Counted from the first letter of the stretch, positions 1-9,119 are shown. The stretch is 64,000 nt of DNA from Paenibacillus contaminans (GCF_003285015.1 NZ_QMFB01000011.1:124001-188000), one strand, 5' to 3'. Notes: generated by a model not told the origin, from the letters alone. Numbers and translations: made by a program.

Positions 1-230
1 CCCGGCCAGATGACCGTATCCTGATCCAGAACGGCGCGAAGACGATCGTAGATACAGGTCATATCTGCGGTAACATTGGCCTTGAGGGTGTCCGGGAACA
101 TTCTCCAATATTCAAAAAAACCTACCGTTAATAACCCTACCTTCAGCTTTTTTCCTTCGACTCTCGCCGACAGCAAATCTCCGAACCGGTTGCCTTTTGC
201 CGTCTCGAACGATTCTATGATTTCAGTCAT
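1..230 (-). CDS. Sugar isomerase, L-fucose/L-arabinose isomerase-like (N-terminus only)
   Basis: The first 76 residues of a protein that runs off the left edge. The ATG at 230 overlaps the end of the upstream amidohydrolase by 8 bases, so the two are translationally coupled. The opening, with KVGLLTVGFFEYWRMFP about 30 residues in and then ADMTCIYDRL, resembles the first beta strand and helix of cytoplasmic L-fucose/L-arabinose isomerase-family enzymes, which interconvert aldoses and ketoses with a divalent metal. The catalytic residues lie outside the window, so substrate and activity cannot be judged. Its place at the end of an operon with two amidohydrolases, a phosphotriesterase-family protein and a sugar-binding protein supports a sugar or sugar-acid pathway. 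Confidence 0.6.
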   Translation of the reverse strand, partial: MTEIIESFETAKGNRFGDLLSARVEGKKLKVGLLTVGFFEYWRMFPDTLKANVTADMTCIYDRLRAVLDQDTVIWP

Positions 231-1062
231 TCTTTCCACTGCCCTTCCTATTCTTGCCGACTAAACGTTTGGCGTTATGATAGATAATATTGCGGATGTC
301 GTCGTCGCCGATGCCCGAGAACAGCACGCTGCCGAGCATGTAATGAGGGTCGTACCAGGGAAAATCCGTTCCGAACACGACCTTCTCGGAGGAAGCCGCC
401 CGCACCATTTTCTCCACCATCCCGTTTAGCCGGCCGGTATCGCATAATTCCAAATAAACGTTCGGCTGCCGCTTGGCTAGTTCAATCGCATAATCGGTCT
501 CCCCCGGCGCCGAATGGCCGAGAAGAAACTGAATGTTCCCGTATCGGCTCGCCAATTCCCCGATCATCTGGGGAGGGTTGTACGGGCTATGCCCCCAAGT
601 GTGGGACAGCAAAAGCAGCCCTCTCTCATCGGCGAATTCATAGATTCTCCTAAACTTCTCGCCTGTCAGGGGGTATTTGTGATAGTCAGGCAAAAGCTTA
701 AACCCGACATAACCGCCCACGCGGTCGAATTGTTCCAAGTCCCGCTCCAGGTCATGGTCGTAGTGCGGATTCACGACATAATAACCGTAAATCCGGTCCG
801 GATATTGCTTCATGGCCCCGCGAATCTCCGAATTCCCGCCGATAGGGTCGAACAGCGCGCTATGCGGCGCGGAAATAATCCATTCGATGTTCTCCCTGTC
901 CATCGTTTGCAGCATCGTATCCAGGTGCGCTTCCGGCAAGTAAGTGCCATAGAAAGGTCCCATATGCGTATGCGCGTCGATGATCGGCTGAGAGGACAAT
1001 CTGCCGGTTTCCGCGAACTCCCGGGCTAATAGCGACCGATTGGTCATCTTCGCGATGCTCAT
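223..1062 (-). CDS. Amidohydrolase family protein (COG2159 type)
   Basis: A cytoplasmic TIM-barrel metal-dependent hydrolase of 279 residues. The N-terminal metal motif is DAHTHMG (about residues 29-35). HTWGHS and LLGHSAPG give the barrel histidines, and FGTDFPWYDP gives the conserved C-terminal aspartate. These mark the group that includes lactonases and decarboxylases such as the 2-pyrone-4,6-dicarboxylate and 4-sulfomuconolactone hydrolases. The ATG at 1062 shares an ATGA overlap with the preceding amidohydrolase, and its 3' end overlaps the isomerase start. It is a paralogue of the next gene, so the two may act on related substrates. Exact substrate unknown; lactone or sugar-acid hydrolysis is an inference from context. 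Confidence 0.8.
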   Translation of the reverse strand: MSIAKMTNRSLLAREFAETGRLSSQPIIDAHTHMGPFYGTYLPEAHLDTMLQTMDRENIEWIISAPHSALFDPIGGNSEIRGAMKQYPDRIYGYYVVNPHYDHDLERDLEQFDRVGGYVGFKLLPDYHKYPLTGEKFRRIYEFADERGLLLLSHTWGHSPYNPPQMIGELASRYGNIQFLLGHSAPGETDYAIELAKRQPNVYLELCDTGRLNGMVEKMVRAASSEKVVFGTDFPWYDPHYMLGSVLFSGIGDDDIRNIIYHNAKRLVGKNRKGSGKND

Positions 1063-1844
1063 AGTCTCACCTCGCCAAGCAGTCTCTCTGCGTTACGGTA
1101 AGCGATATTTTCGAGATGATCCTGTGCGATACCGGAGCCCAATAAAGCCGCTAGCGGGCCTCCGATGCCATTGCTCGGAAAATCCGAACCGAACAATAGC
1201 CGTTCCGAACCGAACTTGCCGCAAATATCCTTGATCTCGCCGGCTGTCTGCATATCGCCCGTCTCCATATAGAAATTCCGGTACGTCCGAAATAACGGAT
1301 ACGTTAACCGGGCATGGCTCCATAATCCGTAGTTGTGCAAAATGACCGTCAAGCTAGGAAACTCCTCCAGGACGCGATAGATCGGCTGCCATCCTTCGCT
1401 TGGCGACAAATACAACGGTATTCCGGCCGCGGCCATCTCCCCGAGCAGTTCGCCCATAACGATCCCGCAGAGCTCATACCGATTGCGTTCGGGGTAGGCT
1501 CTAAGCATCCGAACGCCGCTCGCCTTCATCGCGGGGAATAACCGCTCGGGATGATACTGCTTCTCCGTGATCGGCGGCAGCAGCGTCCAGGTGGGGATCA
1601 GCCGGTCCGGCGCTTTGGCGGTTTCCGCCAAAACCGCGCGATTGCCATAGTCCGGATCTACGTCCGTCATCGCGTTATGACTGACGACCGCACAGTCGAT
1701 CCCGCAAAAATCAAGCTCGGCCAACAGCTCCTCCGCATCGCGCGCCTGCTTCACTTTCTCCCTGACAAGAAGATGCTCGTGATTGACGACCTCGTAATTA
1801 ATCGTCTTGTATCCGATCGCGCAGCTGCAATCGATCAGCTTCAT
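1059..1844 (-). CDS. Amidohydrolase family protein (COG2159 type), second copy
   Basis: A 261-residue metal-dependent hydrolase related to its downstream neighbour. It lacks the usual HxH after the first strand: the N-terminus reads LIDCSCAIGY, where relatives have DxHxH. The later landmarks are present: ILHNYGLW for the barrel histidine and FGSDFPSNG for the C-terminal aspartate. Loss of the first metal pair suggests altered metal binding or a non-hydrolytic or partner role. The ATG at 1844 has GAGGGA upstream, and the gene ends in an ATGA overlap with the next amidohydrolase, which argues for co-translation and possibly a heteromeric pair. Function beyond family is not known. Confidence 0.75.
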   Translation of the reverse strand: MKLIDCSCAIGYKTINYEVVNHEHLLVREKVKQARDAEELLAELDFCGIDCAVVSHNAMTDVDPDYGNRAVLAETAKAPDRLIPTWTLLPPITEKQYHPERLFPAMKASGVRMLRAYPERNRYELCGIVMGELLGEMAAAGIPLYLSPSEGWQPIYRVLEEFPSLTVILHNYGLWSHARLTYPLFRTYRNFYMETGDMQTAGEIKDICGKFGSERLLFGSDFPSNGIGGPLAALLGSGIAQDHLENIAYRNAERLLGEVRL

Positions 1845-1886
1845 CAGGATCCCTCATTCCTTATCGCAGCTCAAGCTCTCCGTCCG

Positions 1887-2019
1887 GGAGCTCGAGACTG
1901 ATTTTCTTTTTCGCACCGCGAGCAACTCCTATCGCGCGGTGTTGCGCTGCATGACGGAGGTGGACCGACACATGCGACACCGCCGCTCATGCCCTCCTGC
2001 CGGAGCTCGAGACTGATTT
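1887..2019. repeat. 18-bp direct repeat flanking a 97-bp spacer
   Basis: The sequence GGAGCTCGAGACTGATTT occurs at 1887-1904 and again at 2002-2019, offset 115 bp. The second copy abuts the stop codon of the phosphotriesterase-family gene. The spacer holds no convincing gene. It looks like a tail duplication or recombination scar between two operon genes. Confidence 0.7.
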
Positions 2020-2021
2020 CT

Positions 2022-3068
2022 TTAGTCTTTGCCATCGTCCAGGAAGGCCGCCGGATTGGCAACCATAAGCGTCTGAATTTGTTCGTGCGTAATTCCTTCG
2101 TCCAGCATCATCGGAATGATGTTCGTGATCATATGGTCGTACCCCCAGCCGCCGTAGTGGTGAAGGCAAGTTTTCAGGCAGACGTCGTTGGACAGTAGAA
2201 TTCTGTTTGCAAATCCGCAATCGATCAGTTCCTTAATCGCCCTGACGCGCTCGATATCTCTGGCGAAAAGCCCTTTAAGAACACTCTTATGCCGCCTATC
2301 CGCGTAAAACTCTTTGCCGAAATTATCGAATTCGATGTAGACGCCCAGGTTCAACAAATCCTTCATGTAGTTCATTTTCAGATCGACGTCGATATGGTTG
2401 ATGCATATTTTCTCCGGCGGGGCGCCGTGACCGGTTAAAATCTTCACGACCTCATAACCGTTCGTAGCCCATAAATCGGTGTGCACGTGGATGCCGAGAC
2501 CGGTTTCCTTCTGCGCGAGCGCTGCCGCTATCAATGCTTTTTTTTCGTTCGGGTAGATGATTTCGCTCGTCCCGATCTCCCCGATAACGCCTGCCCGAAT
2601 GTCGCTTCCATCGATACCGCAGCGGATTTCCCGAAGGATTTCCTCGGTAATATCCTCCACCGTTTTGTCGTCCATGCCGGGCGGATGGGAAGCTTTAATA
2701 TAGTAGCCGCATCCGGCCACAATGTAGATGTCGAGCGCCCGGGACAATCGGGCCAGCAATACCGGATCTCTGCCTATATCCCGGAGCGTCAGATCGACGA
2801 ACGTTTTTCCTCCCGCTTTCTTGAACTCATGAAGCTCCCATTCCATGATTCGCTCGTCATCCAGAACGGCGTTATCCAGCACCGCATAAGGATTTCTGTG
2901 CAGTCTCCCCAAATTCGTCAAGCTTACCTTCTCCTGCGCCAGCGCCTTGCCTGAAATCGTATGCGGCGCAGGCACAAGATCTCTTAGATCGATAAAAGCA
3001 TGCTCATGCGGCAGCACCAGCCCCAAGCTGCCCGCGCTGACTTTGCCCGTCACCGTCATTACGGCCAT
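2022..3068 (-). CDS. php: Phosphotriesterase-family metal-dependent hydrolase
   Basis: A 348-residue cytoplasmic TIM-barrel enzyme of the PTE/PHP/lactonase family. The start motif LPHEHAFID carries the first HxH (H21, H23 from the chosen start). VIGEIGTSE places a glutamate where phosphotriesterases have a carboxylated lysine, as in the PHP subgroup. IHVHTD and INHID provide the third and fourth histidines, and LSNDVC the closing aspartate. All metal ligands are present, so the enzyme is probably active, more likely on a lactone or ester than on phosphotriesters. The ATG at 3068 is preferred over the ATG at 3077 because the AAAGGGG ribosome binding site directly abuts the earlier one. It heads the catabolic part of the operon below the binding protein. 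The gene symbol is tentative. Confidence 0.8.
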   Translation of the reverse strand: MAVMTVTGKVSAGSLGLVLPHEHAFIDLRDLVPAPHTISGKALAQEKVSLTNLGRLHRNPYAVLDNAVLDDERIMEWELHEFKKAGGKTFVDLTLRDIGRDPVLLARLSRALDIYIVAGCGYYIKASHPPGMDDKTVEDITEEILREIRCGIDGSDIRAGVIGEIGTSEIIYPNEKKALIAAALAQKETGLGIHVHTDLWATNGYEVVKILTGHGAPPEKICINHIDVDLKMNYMKDLLNLGVYIEFDNFGKEFYADRRHKSVLKGLFARDIERVRAIKELIDCGFANRILLSNDVCLKTCLHHYGGWGYDHMITNIIPMMLDEGITHEQIQTLMVANPAAFLDDGKD

Positions 3069-3159
3069 GCCGCTCATCCCCTTTGCGCATGATGAATCGG
3101 CGGGAAAGCCGCTAAGCCCCAGCTGAAGCTCCCGGCTCAGCCGCTCTCCTGTTCATCCT

Positions 3160-3400
3160 CGTTTATTCGCTTGCTTTCCCGTTAGCCGCTTCCTTGCTAA
3201 CCTCCCAACTAGCCGCTACCGCGTTCATTCCCGCTTATTTGCTAGCCTTCCAGCTAGTCGCACTCCGTTTTTCCGTTAATCCGCTGGCCTTCCAGCTAAC
3301 CGCACTCCGTTTTTCCGTTAATCCGCTAGCCTTCCCACTAACCGCGTTCCGTTTTCCCGTTTTTTCGCTTGCCTTCCAGCTAGCCCCTATGCCGCGCTTT
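3160..3400. repeat. Degenerate 42-bp tandem repeat array
   Basis: About five imperfect copies of a 42-bp unit, read on the minus strand as CTAGCTGGAAGGCTAGC followed by a short spacer with a CGGAAAAACGGA-like core. Because 42 is a multiple of three, both strands show spurious repetitive reading frames (a 14-residue repeat such as SWKASGLTEKRSAV). The unit core also occurs at the 3' end of the solute-binding protein gene 500 bp away. No promoter or true gene was seen here. Confidence 0.85.
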
Positions 3401-3496
3401 GCGGCACCACAGATGATGAACATTTGATTTTTCAGGTCTTTCAACTCTACAACCGCAGATTGATAAAGGGATTTGTGCAAATTCTCAAAGCAAACT

Positions 3497-3675
3497 GGAA
3501 AAACTACAGTTAGTTTTCGAAAATATCACGAATTTAAAGATTATGATGGAAAAACTACAGTTAATATTTTTGAAATGGCCCAAATACGGAGAAATGTCCA
3601 AAATTACCTGTAGTTTTTACAGTTAAAATCCTTTTTCTCGCCTTGTAACCAAAATTAACTGTATGTTTTACAGGA
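3497..3675. repeat. 51-bp-period array, ACTACAGTTA family
   Basis: GGAAAAACTACAGTTA occurs at 3497 and 3548, offset 51 bp. It is followed by two copies in opposite orientation with CTGTA(G/T)xTTTT cores at 3608 and 3659, again offset 51 bp. The core is a small palindrome (CTGTA/TACAG). The layout, two direct then two inverted copies, matches the array at 32.9 kb although the sequence differs. No coding function is apparent. Confidence 0.8.
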
Positions 3676-3841
3676 AGCGCTGCTTCTCCATACGGAGACG
3701 TGTTCGTTCTCACGTAGAGAAGCGAATGCGAGTTAGGTTCCTTATGTGGCAATCACTAGGCTTCCCCTACGATTTGATGTGGTACTAGGCTTATTCGCTA
3801 ACCTTCCGCTAGCCGCGTTCCGTTTTCCCGCTTAGTAGCTA

Positions 3842-3891
3842 GCCTTCCAGCTAGCCACTTCTTATTTGCTTGCCTTCCAGCTAGCCACTTC
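3842..3891. repeat. 30-bp tandem duplication of the binding-protein gene tail
   Basis: A 20-base segment GCCTTCCAGCTAGCCACTTC is exact at 3842-3861 and 3872-3891. The second copy encodes the last residues of the binding protein (VASWKAS) and the first lies directly beyond its stop codon, so the gene tail is duplicated downstream. The same core seeds the 42-bp array at 3.2-3.4 kb. Confidence 0.85.
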
Positions 3892-5556
3892 CTCGGTTAT
3901 TTTATCGCCGCCAAGTTTTTTCCAGTTGGCCACGAATTCGTCGAATGCGTCGATCGACACTTCGCCCATAATGATTTTCGTAAACGTTTCGAGCTCCATC
4001 TTATCCAGCGTCTGTCCTTTTTCCACCATCGTGGCCGTAGGACCTGCAATGTACTTCGTCATGTAGAACCCATTGTTCTTGTTATAAGCGGACAAGAGCT
4101 TCTGAGCGTCGTAGATTCTGGCGTACGTCCATCCCTCGCTGTCGCCTTTTTCCCATTTGCGAAGACTGTCGTAGAAAATCTTCTGCCCCGGCGCCTTGGC
4201 ATTGAGAAGCGATTCATCGTTTTTCTCAAGCGCCTTCGATACCCTGTCGACCATATCGAGATTTTGCGTCGGATCGGAGCCCGTCACGAGAGCGTACATC
4301 CATTTGGGGATATCGCCGTCTTGATTGATTTTTGTAAGCGGATATTTGTTCCGGTCCCAATCGTAAGAGAAGGCGTTCAGCATTTTAATCAGTGCCTCGG
4401 GATGCTTCATCCCTTTTTTGGCGACGAAATATTTGCCGATCGGGAACACCAGCTGAGGTTTAACCTTTTGGTTGTCGACCGAAGGTAGCTCGAACGGCAT
4501 CCAGTCCATCGCCGGATCCAGTTTCCTTCCTTCGGCGAAATAGGAGTTGCCGTACATGACGCCGTAGAACAGCCCCAATTTCCCCGAATTGCCCATCTGG
4601 ATCAATTTTTCGATGTCCTTCACGCCGAACTCGCGGTCGATCAATCCCGATTTGTACATCTCCTGGAGCTTAGCCAGCGCCGTTTTCATTTGCGGCTGAA
4701 TGCTGCCGTAGACATATTTGCCGGCTTGGTCTTCGACCCAAATCTGCGGGTAAGCGTGATAACCGTTGAAAAAGCCGGCCAAGCCAAATACCGGGTCGTA
4801 CAAGAGTTTATCCAGCCCCAAGCCGTAGGTGTCTTTTTTTCCATTGCCGTCCGGATCCTGGTTCACGAACGCCTCCGCGATCTTGAACACGTCATCCATC
4901 GTCTTCGGCTCCGGCAGGTTCAGCTTCTTCAGCCAATCCGTCCGCACCCACAACAGCGGAGCATTGTCAACGGCGCCCGGGTTGACCGGAATGCCCAGCA
5001 GCTTGCCGCCGAATGTAGCCGAATCCAGTCCCAAGCCACCGTCCTTCTTCAGCAGTTCTTTTGTGATCGGCAGTCCGTACTGCTCAAGCGCTGCGGAAAG
5101 ATCCTCCAACTGATCGGCTTCGACCAATTGATTGAACTGCGTCGCATCGACCGGCATAATATCGGGCAATTTTCCGGAAGCCATAGCGACATTAAGCTTC
5201 TGATTGTATTGAGTCGGATCGGCCACCCACAAGTATTTGAGCTTGATGCCGAATTCGTCCTCGTAAAGCTGATTCCAGGCGTTTTTATCGATGGACTCCC
5301 CTTCCGCGAATTTGGTCGCTCCGTCGAGAGGTCTTACGGCCGTCACCTCGATCGGCGGATCGATTTTGCCCATCGGATCGACGGTTGCGGCCGGCTTCGG
5401 CGAACCTGTTGCCGTTGCGGTCGCTTCGGCGCTGCTTGCCGGAGTGCCGGAGGCTTGGCCGTCCTTCCCCTCGTTATTCTTGGAGCAAGCCGCCGTGAAA
5501 ACCGTCGCCAGCGCCAATACGGACGCCAGGATTCCTCTTGCGGTCCTTCCTTTCAT
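3862..5556 (-). CDS. Extracellular solute-binding lipoprotein (LplA type)
   Basis: A 564-residue lipoprotein that should bind an oligosaccharide outside the membrane for an ABC importer. The signal peptide ends in lipobox FTAAC, followed by a Ser/Thr/Ala-rich linker. The body carries landmarks of the long LplA-like family: KLPDIMPVD, a calcium-like DPDGNGKKDTYGL loop, and a C-terminal WKKLGGDKITEEV. No permease genes lie next to it, so they must be elsewhere, unlike the other binding proteins in the window. The ATG at 5556 has AAGGGGGA upstream. The gene follows its YesM/YesN pair by 65 bp, and that pair probably controls it. The last eight codons coincide with a repeat unit found many times downstream. 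Confidence 0.9.
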   Translation of the reverse strand: MKGRTARGILASVLALATVFTAACSKNNEGKDGQASGTPASSAEATATATGSPKPAATVDPMGKIDPPIEVTAVRPLDGATKFAEGESIDKNAWNQLYEDEFGIKLKYLWVADPTQYNQKLNVAMASGKLPDIMPVDATQFNQLVEADQLEDLSAALEQYGLPITKELLKKDGGLGLDSATFGGKLLGIPVNPGAVDNAPLLWVRTDWLKKLNLPEPKTMDDVFKIAEAFVNQDPDGNGKKDTYGLGLDKLLYDPVFGLAGFFNGYHAYPQIWVEDQAGKYVYGSIQPQMKTALAKLQEMYKSGLIDREFGVKDIEKLIQMGNSGKLGLFYGVMYGNSYFAEGRKLDPAMDWMPFELPSVDNQKVKPQLVFPIGKYFVAKKGMKHPEALIKMLNAFSYDWDRNKYPLTKINQDGDIPKWMYALVTGSDPTQNLDMVDRVSKALEKNDESLLNAKAPGQKIFYDSLRKWEKGDSEGWTYARIYDAQKLLSAYNKNNGFYMTKYIAGPTATMVEKGQTLDKMELETFTKIIMGEVSIDAFDEFVANWKKLGGDKITEEVASWKASK

Positions 5557-5620
5557 GCCCGTTCCCCCTTACATCGTTATGTGCTTGCATCTTTAGCATA
5601 AAAGATGAGGAAATTCGAAG

Positions 5621-7342
5621 CTATTTGCCATTGTTGCTTTCCTTGACATTTGTTGCGCTGATCCGTTCATCGGCCCGGTAGCTCAAATCCCTGTACTCCT
5701 GAGGCGTCATTCGAAACGCCTTCTTGAAGGAACGGTTGAATTGCGGCGCGGCTTCGTAGCCGACTTGGGTCGCGATGTCTTGGATTTTGACCGTCGTTTG
5801 GGAGAGCAGCTGCCGCGCTTTGTTCATTCGCTCCTCGGTGATGTAATCCGACAGCATTCCCCCCGTCACCCTCTTATAGAGCCGGGACAGGTATGTCGGG
5901 CTGTGATGGACGACCAAGGATAGACGGGTCAGCGAAAGATCGCCGCCGAGATTGGACTGGACGTACCGGTGCAAAGAAGCGATCAGCCGTTCGCTTTGCT
6001 CCGCGGATTCGGGCTCGCCGCGGTCGAGCAGCTCCTCGGCAGCCTTAGTCAAATAAGCGCAAGCGGCGCTCCATGATTCGTGCGAGTCGTATTGCGTCGT
6101 TTTTCGGAGATCCATTTTCTGAAACAACTCGTCGAACAGCCCCATTCGGATTGCATGGGAAATCAGGCACAGCGAAAGCGTATGGAACGTTTCCAGCTGG
6201 TAGCGGTAACCGGACGAAGCCACTTGGCTTGCGATTTCGCCGAACCGTTTTTCGAAGCTCTCCCTCTGCCCGCCGGCCAGCATTTGCTCCAGCAGCTCGT
6301 ACTGCTTCTTCAACTGCTGCGATTCCGCCGGCGCATAATCACGAACCGGCTCCGCCCGGATGCCGAACTGATCGGAGTCCATGATGAACAGCTCTTGCCC
6401 GCTGTCCGGGCTTTGACCGAGCAATGCTTTCAAGTAGTGGAATTGAGCTCCCGCGTTCTCCCAAGCGGAAGGCTCCCGTGCCATAACGAGCGACAAAGAG
6501 AGCTTCAGCAGCTGCCGGCACGTCGTTTGGACCGACTCCATAATGCTGTACGTTCGCGTTTTCATGCGCTCTATTTCCCGCTCCGGCCCCTCTTCGGACT
6601 CGTTCGCCCGCATAAACGGTTTCGGCTGCATAAACCACGCAAGCTTTCCGGATTCGAACGCGAAAAAGACGCTCTCGACCGTCGGACTCAAATATTCCTC
6701 CGCAATATTTTGACAGGCGTAAAGAAGCTGCATTCGTTCCGCCTCGCTTGTTCCTTCCGGCCATGCGTCCACTCTCCCCATCACGAGCCACACTTCATCG
6801 TCCAGACTCAAAGAAATCCCGGACTTCGTGAATTTTGTCCCGTATTCTGTCGGAGAGGGCTCGGGATCGCGCATCAGATCGAATAAAATATTTCGCTGCA
6901 GCGCGGGAATAGCCAACTGCAGCTTTGTCTTTGCGCTCAGCAGGTAGGCGTCGCCGCTTTGGAGCTTTTCCGATTCCGCGATCGCCTTCTCAAGCGCCGC
7001 CAGAACGGCGTGATCGTCTTCGTTTTTCAGCACATAGTCGACGACCCCGCCCGTACGAATCGCATGGCGCGCGTAATCGAAGTCGTTATAGCCGGTCAGA
7101 AAAATAACTTTGCAGCGCGGCCAGCTTTCAACGATTTGCTTGTGCAGCTCGATCCCGCTCATCCCCGGCATCCGGATGTCCGAAATGACGACGTCGATCC
7201 GGGTTTGCCGCAGGCAATCCAACGCCTCGTAAACGTTGTAAGCGCGCTTGACCTCCAGTTCCAAATGAGCAGTTCCAACAAGCAAATCATACAGGCTGTC
7301 CACAATTATCGGCTCATCGTCAACGATCAATATGCGATGCAT
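5621..7342 (-). CDS. YesN-type response regulator with AraC DNA-binding domain
   Basis: A 573-residue cytoplasmic regulator. The receiver domain (residues 1-120) has the acidic pair D8-D9 and phospho-acceptor D55 in VVISDIRMPG. A long linker follows, then a double helix-turn-helix AraC domain in the last 100 residues (LSLTRLSLVVHHSPTYLSRL and IQDIATQVGYEAAPQFNRSFKKAF). Phosphorylation by the adjacent kinase should switch on transport genes, most likely the binding protein just downstream. The ATG sits 2 bp after the kinase stop codon, with its ribosome binding site AAAGGAGAA inside the kinase gene, so the two are co-translated. Confidence 0.92.
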   Translation of the reverse strand: MHRILIVDDEPIIVDSLYDLLVGTAHLELEVKRAYNVYEALDCLRQTRIDVVISDIRMPGMSGIELHKQIVESWPRCKVIFLTGYNDFDYARHAIRTGGVVDYVLKNEDDHAVLAALEKAIAESEKLQSGDAYLLSAKTKLQLAIPALQRNILFDLMRDPEPSPTEYGTKFTKSGISLSLDDEVWLVMGRVDAWPEGTSEAERMQLLYACQNIAEEYLSPTVESVFFAFESGKLAWFMQPKPFMRANESEEGPEREIERMKTRTYSIMESVQTTCRQLLKLSLSLVMAREPSAWENAGAQFHYLKALLGQSPDSGQELFIMDSDQFGIRAEPVRDYAPAESQQLKKQYELLEQMLAGGQRESFEKRFGEIASQVASSGYRYQLETFHTLSLCLISHAIRMGLFDELFQKMDLRKTTQYDSHESWSAACAYLTKAAEELLDRGEPESAEQSERLIASLHRYVQSNLGGDLSLTRLSLVVHHSPTYLSRLYKRVTGGMLSDYITEERMNKARQLLSQTTVKIQDIATQVGYEAAPQFNRSFKKAFRMTPQEYRDLSYRADERISATNVKESNNGK

Positions 7343-7344
7343 GT

Positions 7345-9093
7345 TTATTCTCCTTTGCCTATGTCGTTAGGAATATAAATCCGTACCTTCATGCCGCCCA
7401 GCTCGCCCCGCATCATTTCCAAGCCGCCGCGGTCTCCGAACTTCAGCCTCAGCCTGCGGTGAATATTGATCAGCCCCGTCGTCTCCCCGTCGTCCTCCGC
7501 ATTCAGCCTGGCGTTCATTTCCGCAAGCTGCTCGTCCGCTATCCCTTCTCCATTGTCTTCCACCGAAAAATAGAGCTTGTCCGTTCCCTCCTCGAAGCCG
7601 ATTCGCAGCCGGCCCTCGGTCACGATTTCTCCAAGTCCGTGTTCATAGGCGTTCTCCACGAGCGGCTGCAAAATCAGACGGGGTATCATAACGCCGTGAA
7701 ACGCTTCGGGAAGCGTCTCGAATTCGACGATAATGCGGTTGGAAAACCGGACGTTCTGGATCTCCACGTAGGAGCGGACATGGCTGACTTCGTGTTCGAC
7801 CGGAACCTCTTCCAGCCCGTTTCTCGTAATATAGTGAAAATAATCGCCCAAGTTTTTGGAAACCAACTCCGCCTTTTCGTTCTCCTCGCGTTTGATCAAG
7901 CGGTGCAAAATATAAAAGCTGTTGTAGAGAAAGTGAGGGGTAATCTGCATCTGCAATTGCTTTAGCTCGGACTGTTGAAGTCTGATCCTCTGCACGTAAA
8001 GCTCGTCGATCAGCGTTTTCAAATTCACTACGGTGCGTTCGAAACGGTTGAAAATATACCCGAATTCATCCCTGCGGGACGAGGGAAGCATCGTGCTGAA
8101 GTTGCCCGCTTCCACGCTCCGGAAACGTTTAATCAGGTTTTGCAGGGGACGGTGAATCAGAAGATAGATGCCGTACGAGAAAAGAACGACGATAATTACG
8201 GAGCTGGCCACAAGCAGCCAAAACCAGAGGCCGTATGTCTTTAACTGCCCCAGCAAGACGTTCTCGGGGAAGTAGAAGAGAAGCGAAGCGCCGAGGAACA
8301 CGGACTTTTCGTAGATGACGATGTACGTCTCGTTCCCGACCTTCACCTGCTTCACGAAAGCCGCGGATTGCCCGATCGGTTCCACCAGCTTGTCCCGGAT
8401 GTCGGCCGACGTTTCCGGATATTTGCCGTTGCCGACCGTCCAGTTCTCGCTGAACAGCACGGCCCCGCCTTCGTGCGGGAAAGCTTTCAACGCGTTTGTT
8501 AGCGCTTCCACGGAAAGCTCGATATTTTGAATGAATTGCGCATCCTTCTTCGTCTGCTTCAAGTTGCTCGGATAAGTCAAATTCAAAAAGAGGCGGTCCT
8601 GCCAGATCGTAATCGGAATTCCGCCCGTATACGTGGCCTCGTATATTTCCCGGGCTTCCTCTCCGTCGTCGGGCGTTTCCTCCCTGCTGGAGGTCGACAC
8701 GGTCCCGTTGAGCGAATTCACAAATACGCTGATGTCCTTGATGTATGCGCTGGAATCTTTTAACGTCGTCAGTCTTAGCTTCACATCATTGATCGCTTTC
8801 GTGCGCTGATAGTCGGACAATATCGACAAGGAATTGCTCAGCTGTAGAAGATCCTCGTCATTGACGAACTCTTGCTGCGTCCGAATAATCCGGTCCAGCT
8901 CCTTCTCGAGCAGCGTGAAGTAATAGTGGATGTTCATCCGGATCGAATTGGAAATCTGGTTTTTGACCTCCTGTTTGCCCAGATCGTTCAGCACGAGACT
9001 TAGTGTGAATAACGGCAGCGTGATGATCAGAAAGGTCACGACCAGCTTCGGAAATATGGGGATGTTGTCGATCGATCGCTTGATTCCCTGCAA
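7345..9093 (-). CDS. YesM-type sensor histidine kinase
   Basis: A 582-residue membrane kinase. One transmembrane segment lies near residues 15-36, followed by an extracellular sensor region of about 250 residues and a second segment near 290-315. Then come HAMP, a His_kinase domain with MQITPHFLYNS (phospho-accepting H387), and an ATPase domain with LVENAYEHGL and EDNGEGI. The start codon is TTG, chosen because AAAGGAGGAGGG stands 8 bases upstream. It presumably senses a sugar or a binding-protein complex and phosphorylates the regulator encoded 2 bp downstream. Confidence 0.92.
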   Translation of the reverse strand: MQGIKRSIDNIPIFPKLVVTFLIITLPLFTLSLVLNDLGKQEVKNQISNSIRMNIHYYFTLLEKELDRIIRTQQEFVNDEDLLQLSNSLSILSDYQRTKAINDVKLRLTTLKDSSAYIKDISVFVNSLNGTVSTSSREETPDDGEEAREIYEATYTGGIPITIWQDRLFLNLTYPSNLKQTKKDAQFIQNIELSVEALTNALKAFPHEGGAVLFSENWTVGNGKYPETSADIRDKLVEPIGQSAAFVKQVKVGNETYIVIYEKSVFLGASLLFYFPENVLLGQLKTYGLWFWLLVASSVIIVVLFSYGIYLLIHRPLQNLIKRFRSVEAGNFSTMLPSSRRDEFGYIFNRFERTVVNLKTLIDELYVQRIRLQQSELKQLQMQITPHFLYNSFYILHRLIKREENEKAELVSKNLGDYFHYITRNGLEEVPVEHEVSHVRSYVEIQNVRFSNRIIVEFETLPEAFHGVMIPRLILQPLVENAYEHGLGEIVTEGRLRIGFEEGTDKLYFSVEDNGEGIADEQLAEMNARLNAEDDGETTGLINIHRRLRLKFGDRGGLEMMRGELGGMKVRIYIPNDIGKGE

Positions 9094-9119
9094 AAGGCAC
9101 CCTCCTCCTTTTTCTCCAC

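Noticed and set aside
3194..3480. Small repetitive proteins on both strands
   Set aside because: They are by-products of a 42-bp tandem repeat (a multiple of three), with no ribosome binding site or conserved start.
4690..5601. Long plus-strand frame of 303 codons
   Set aside because: It lies antisense to the well-supported binding-protein gene and encodes arginine/leucine-rich sequence typical of shadow frames. The same applies to many others, such as 12321-13214 minus, 16296-17270 minus and 23228-24322 plus.
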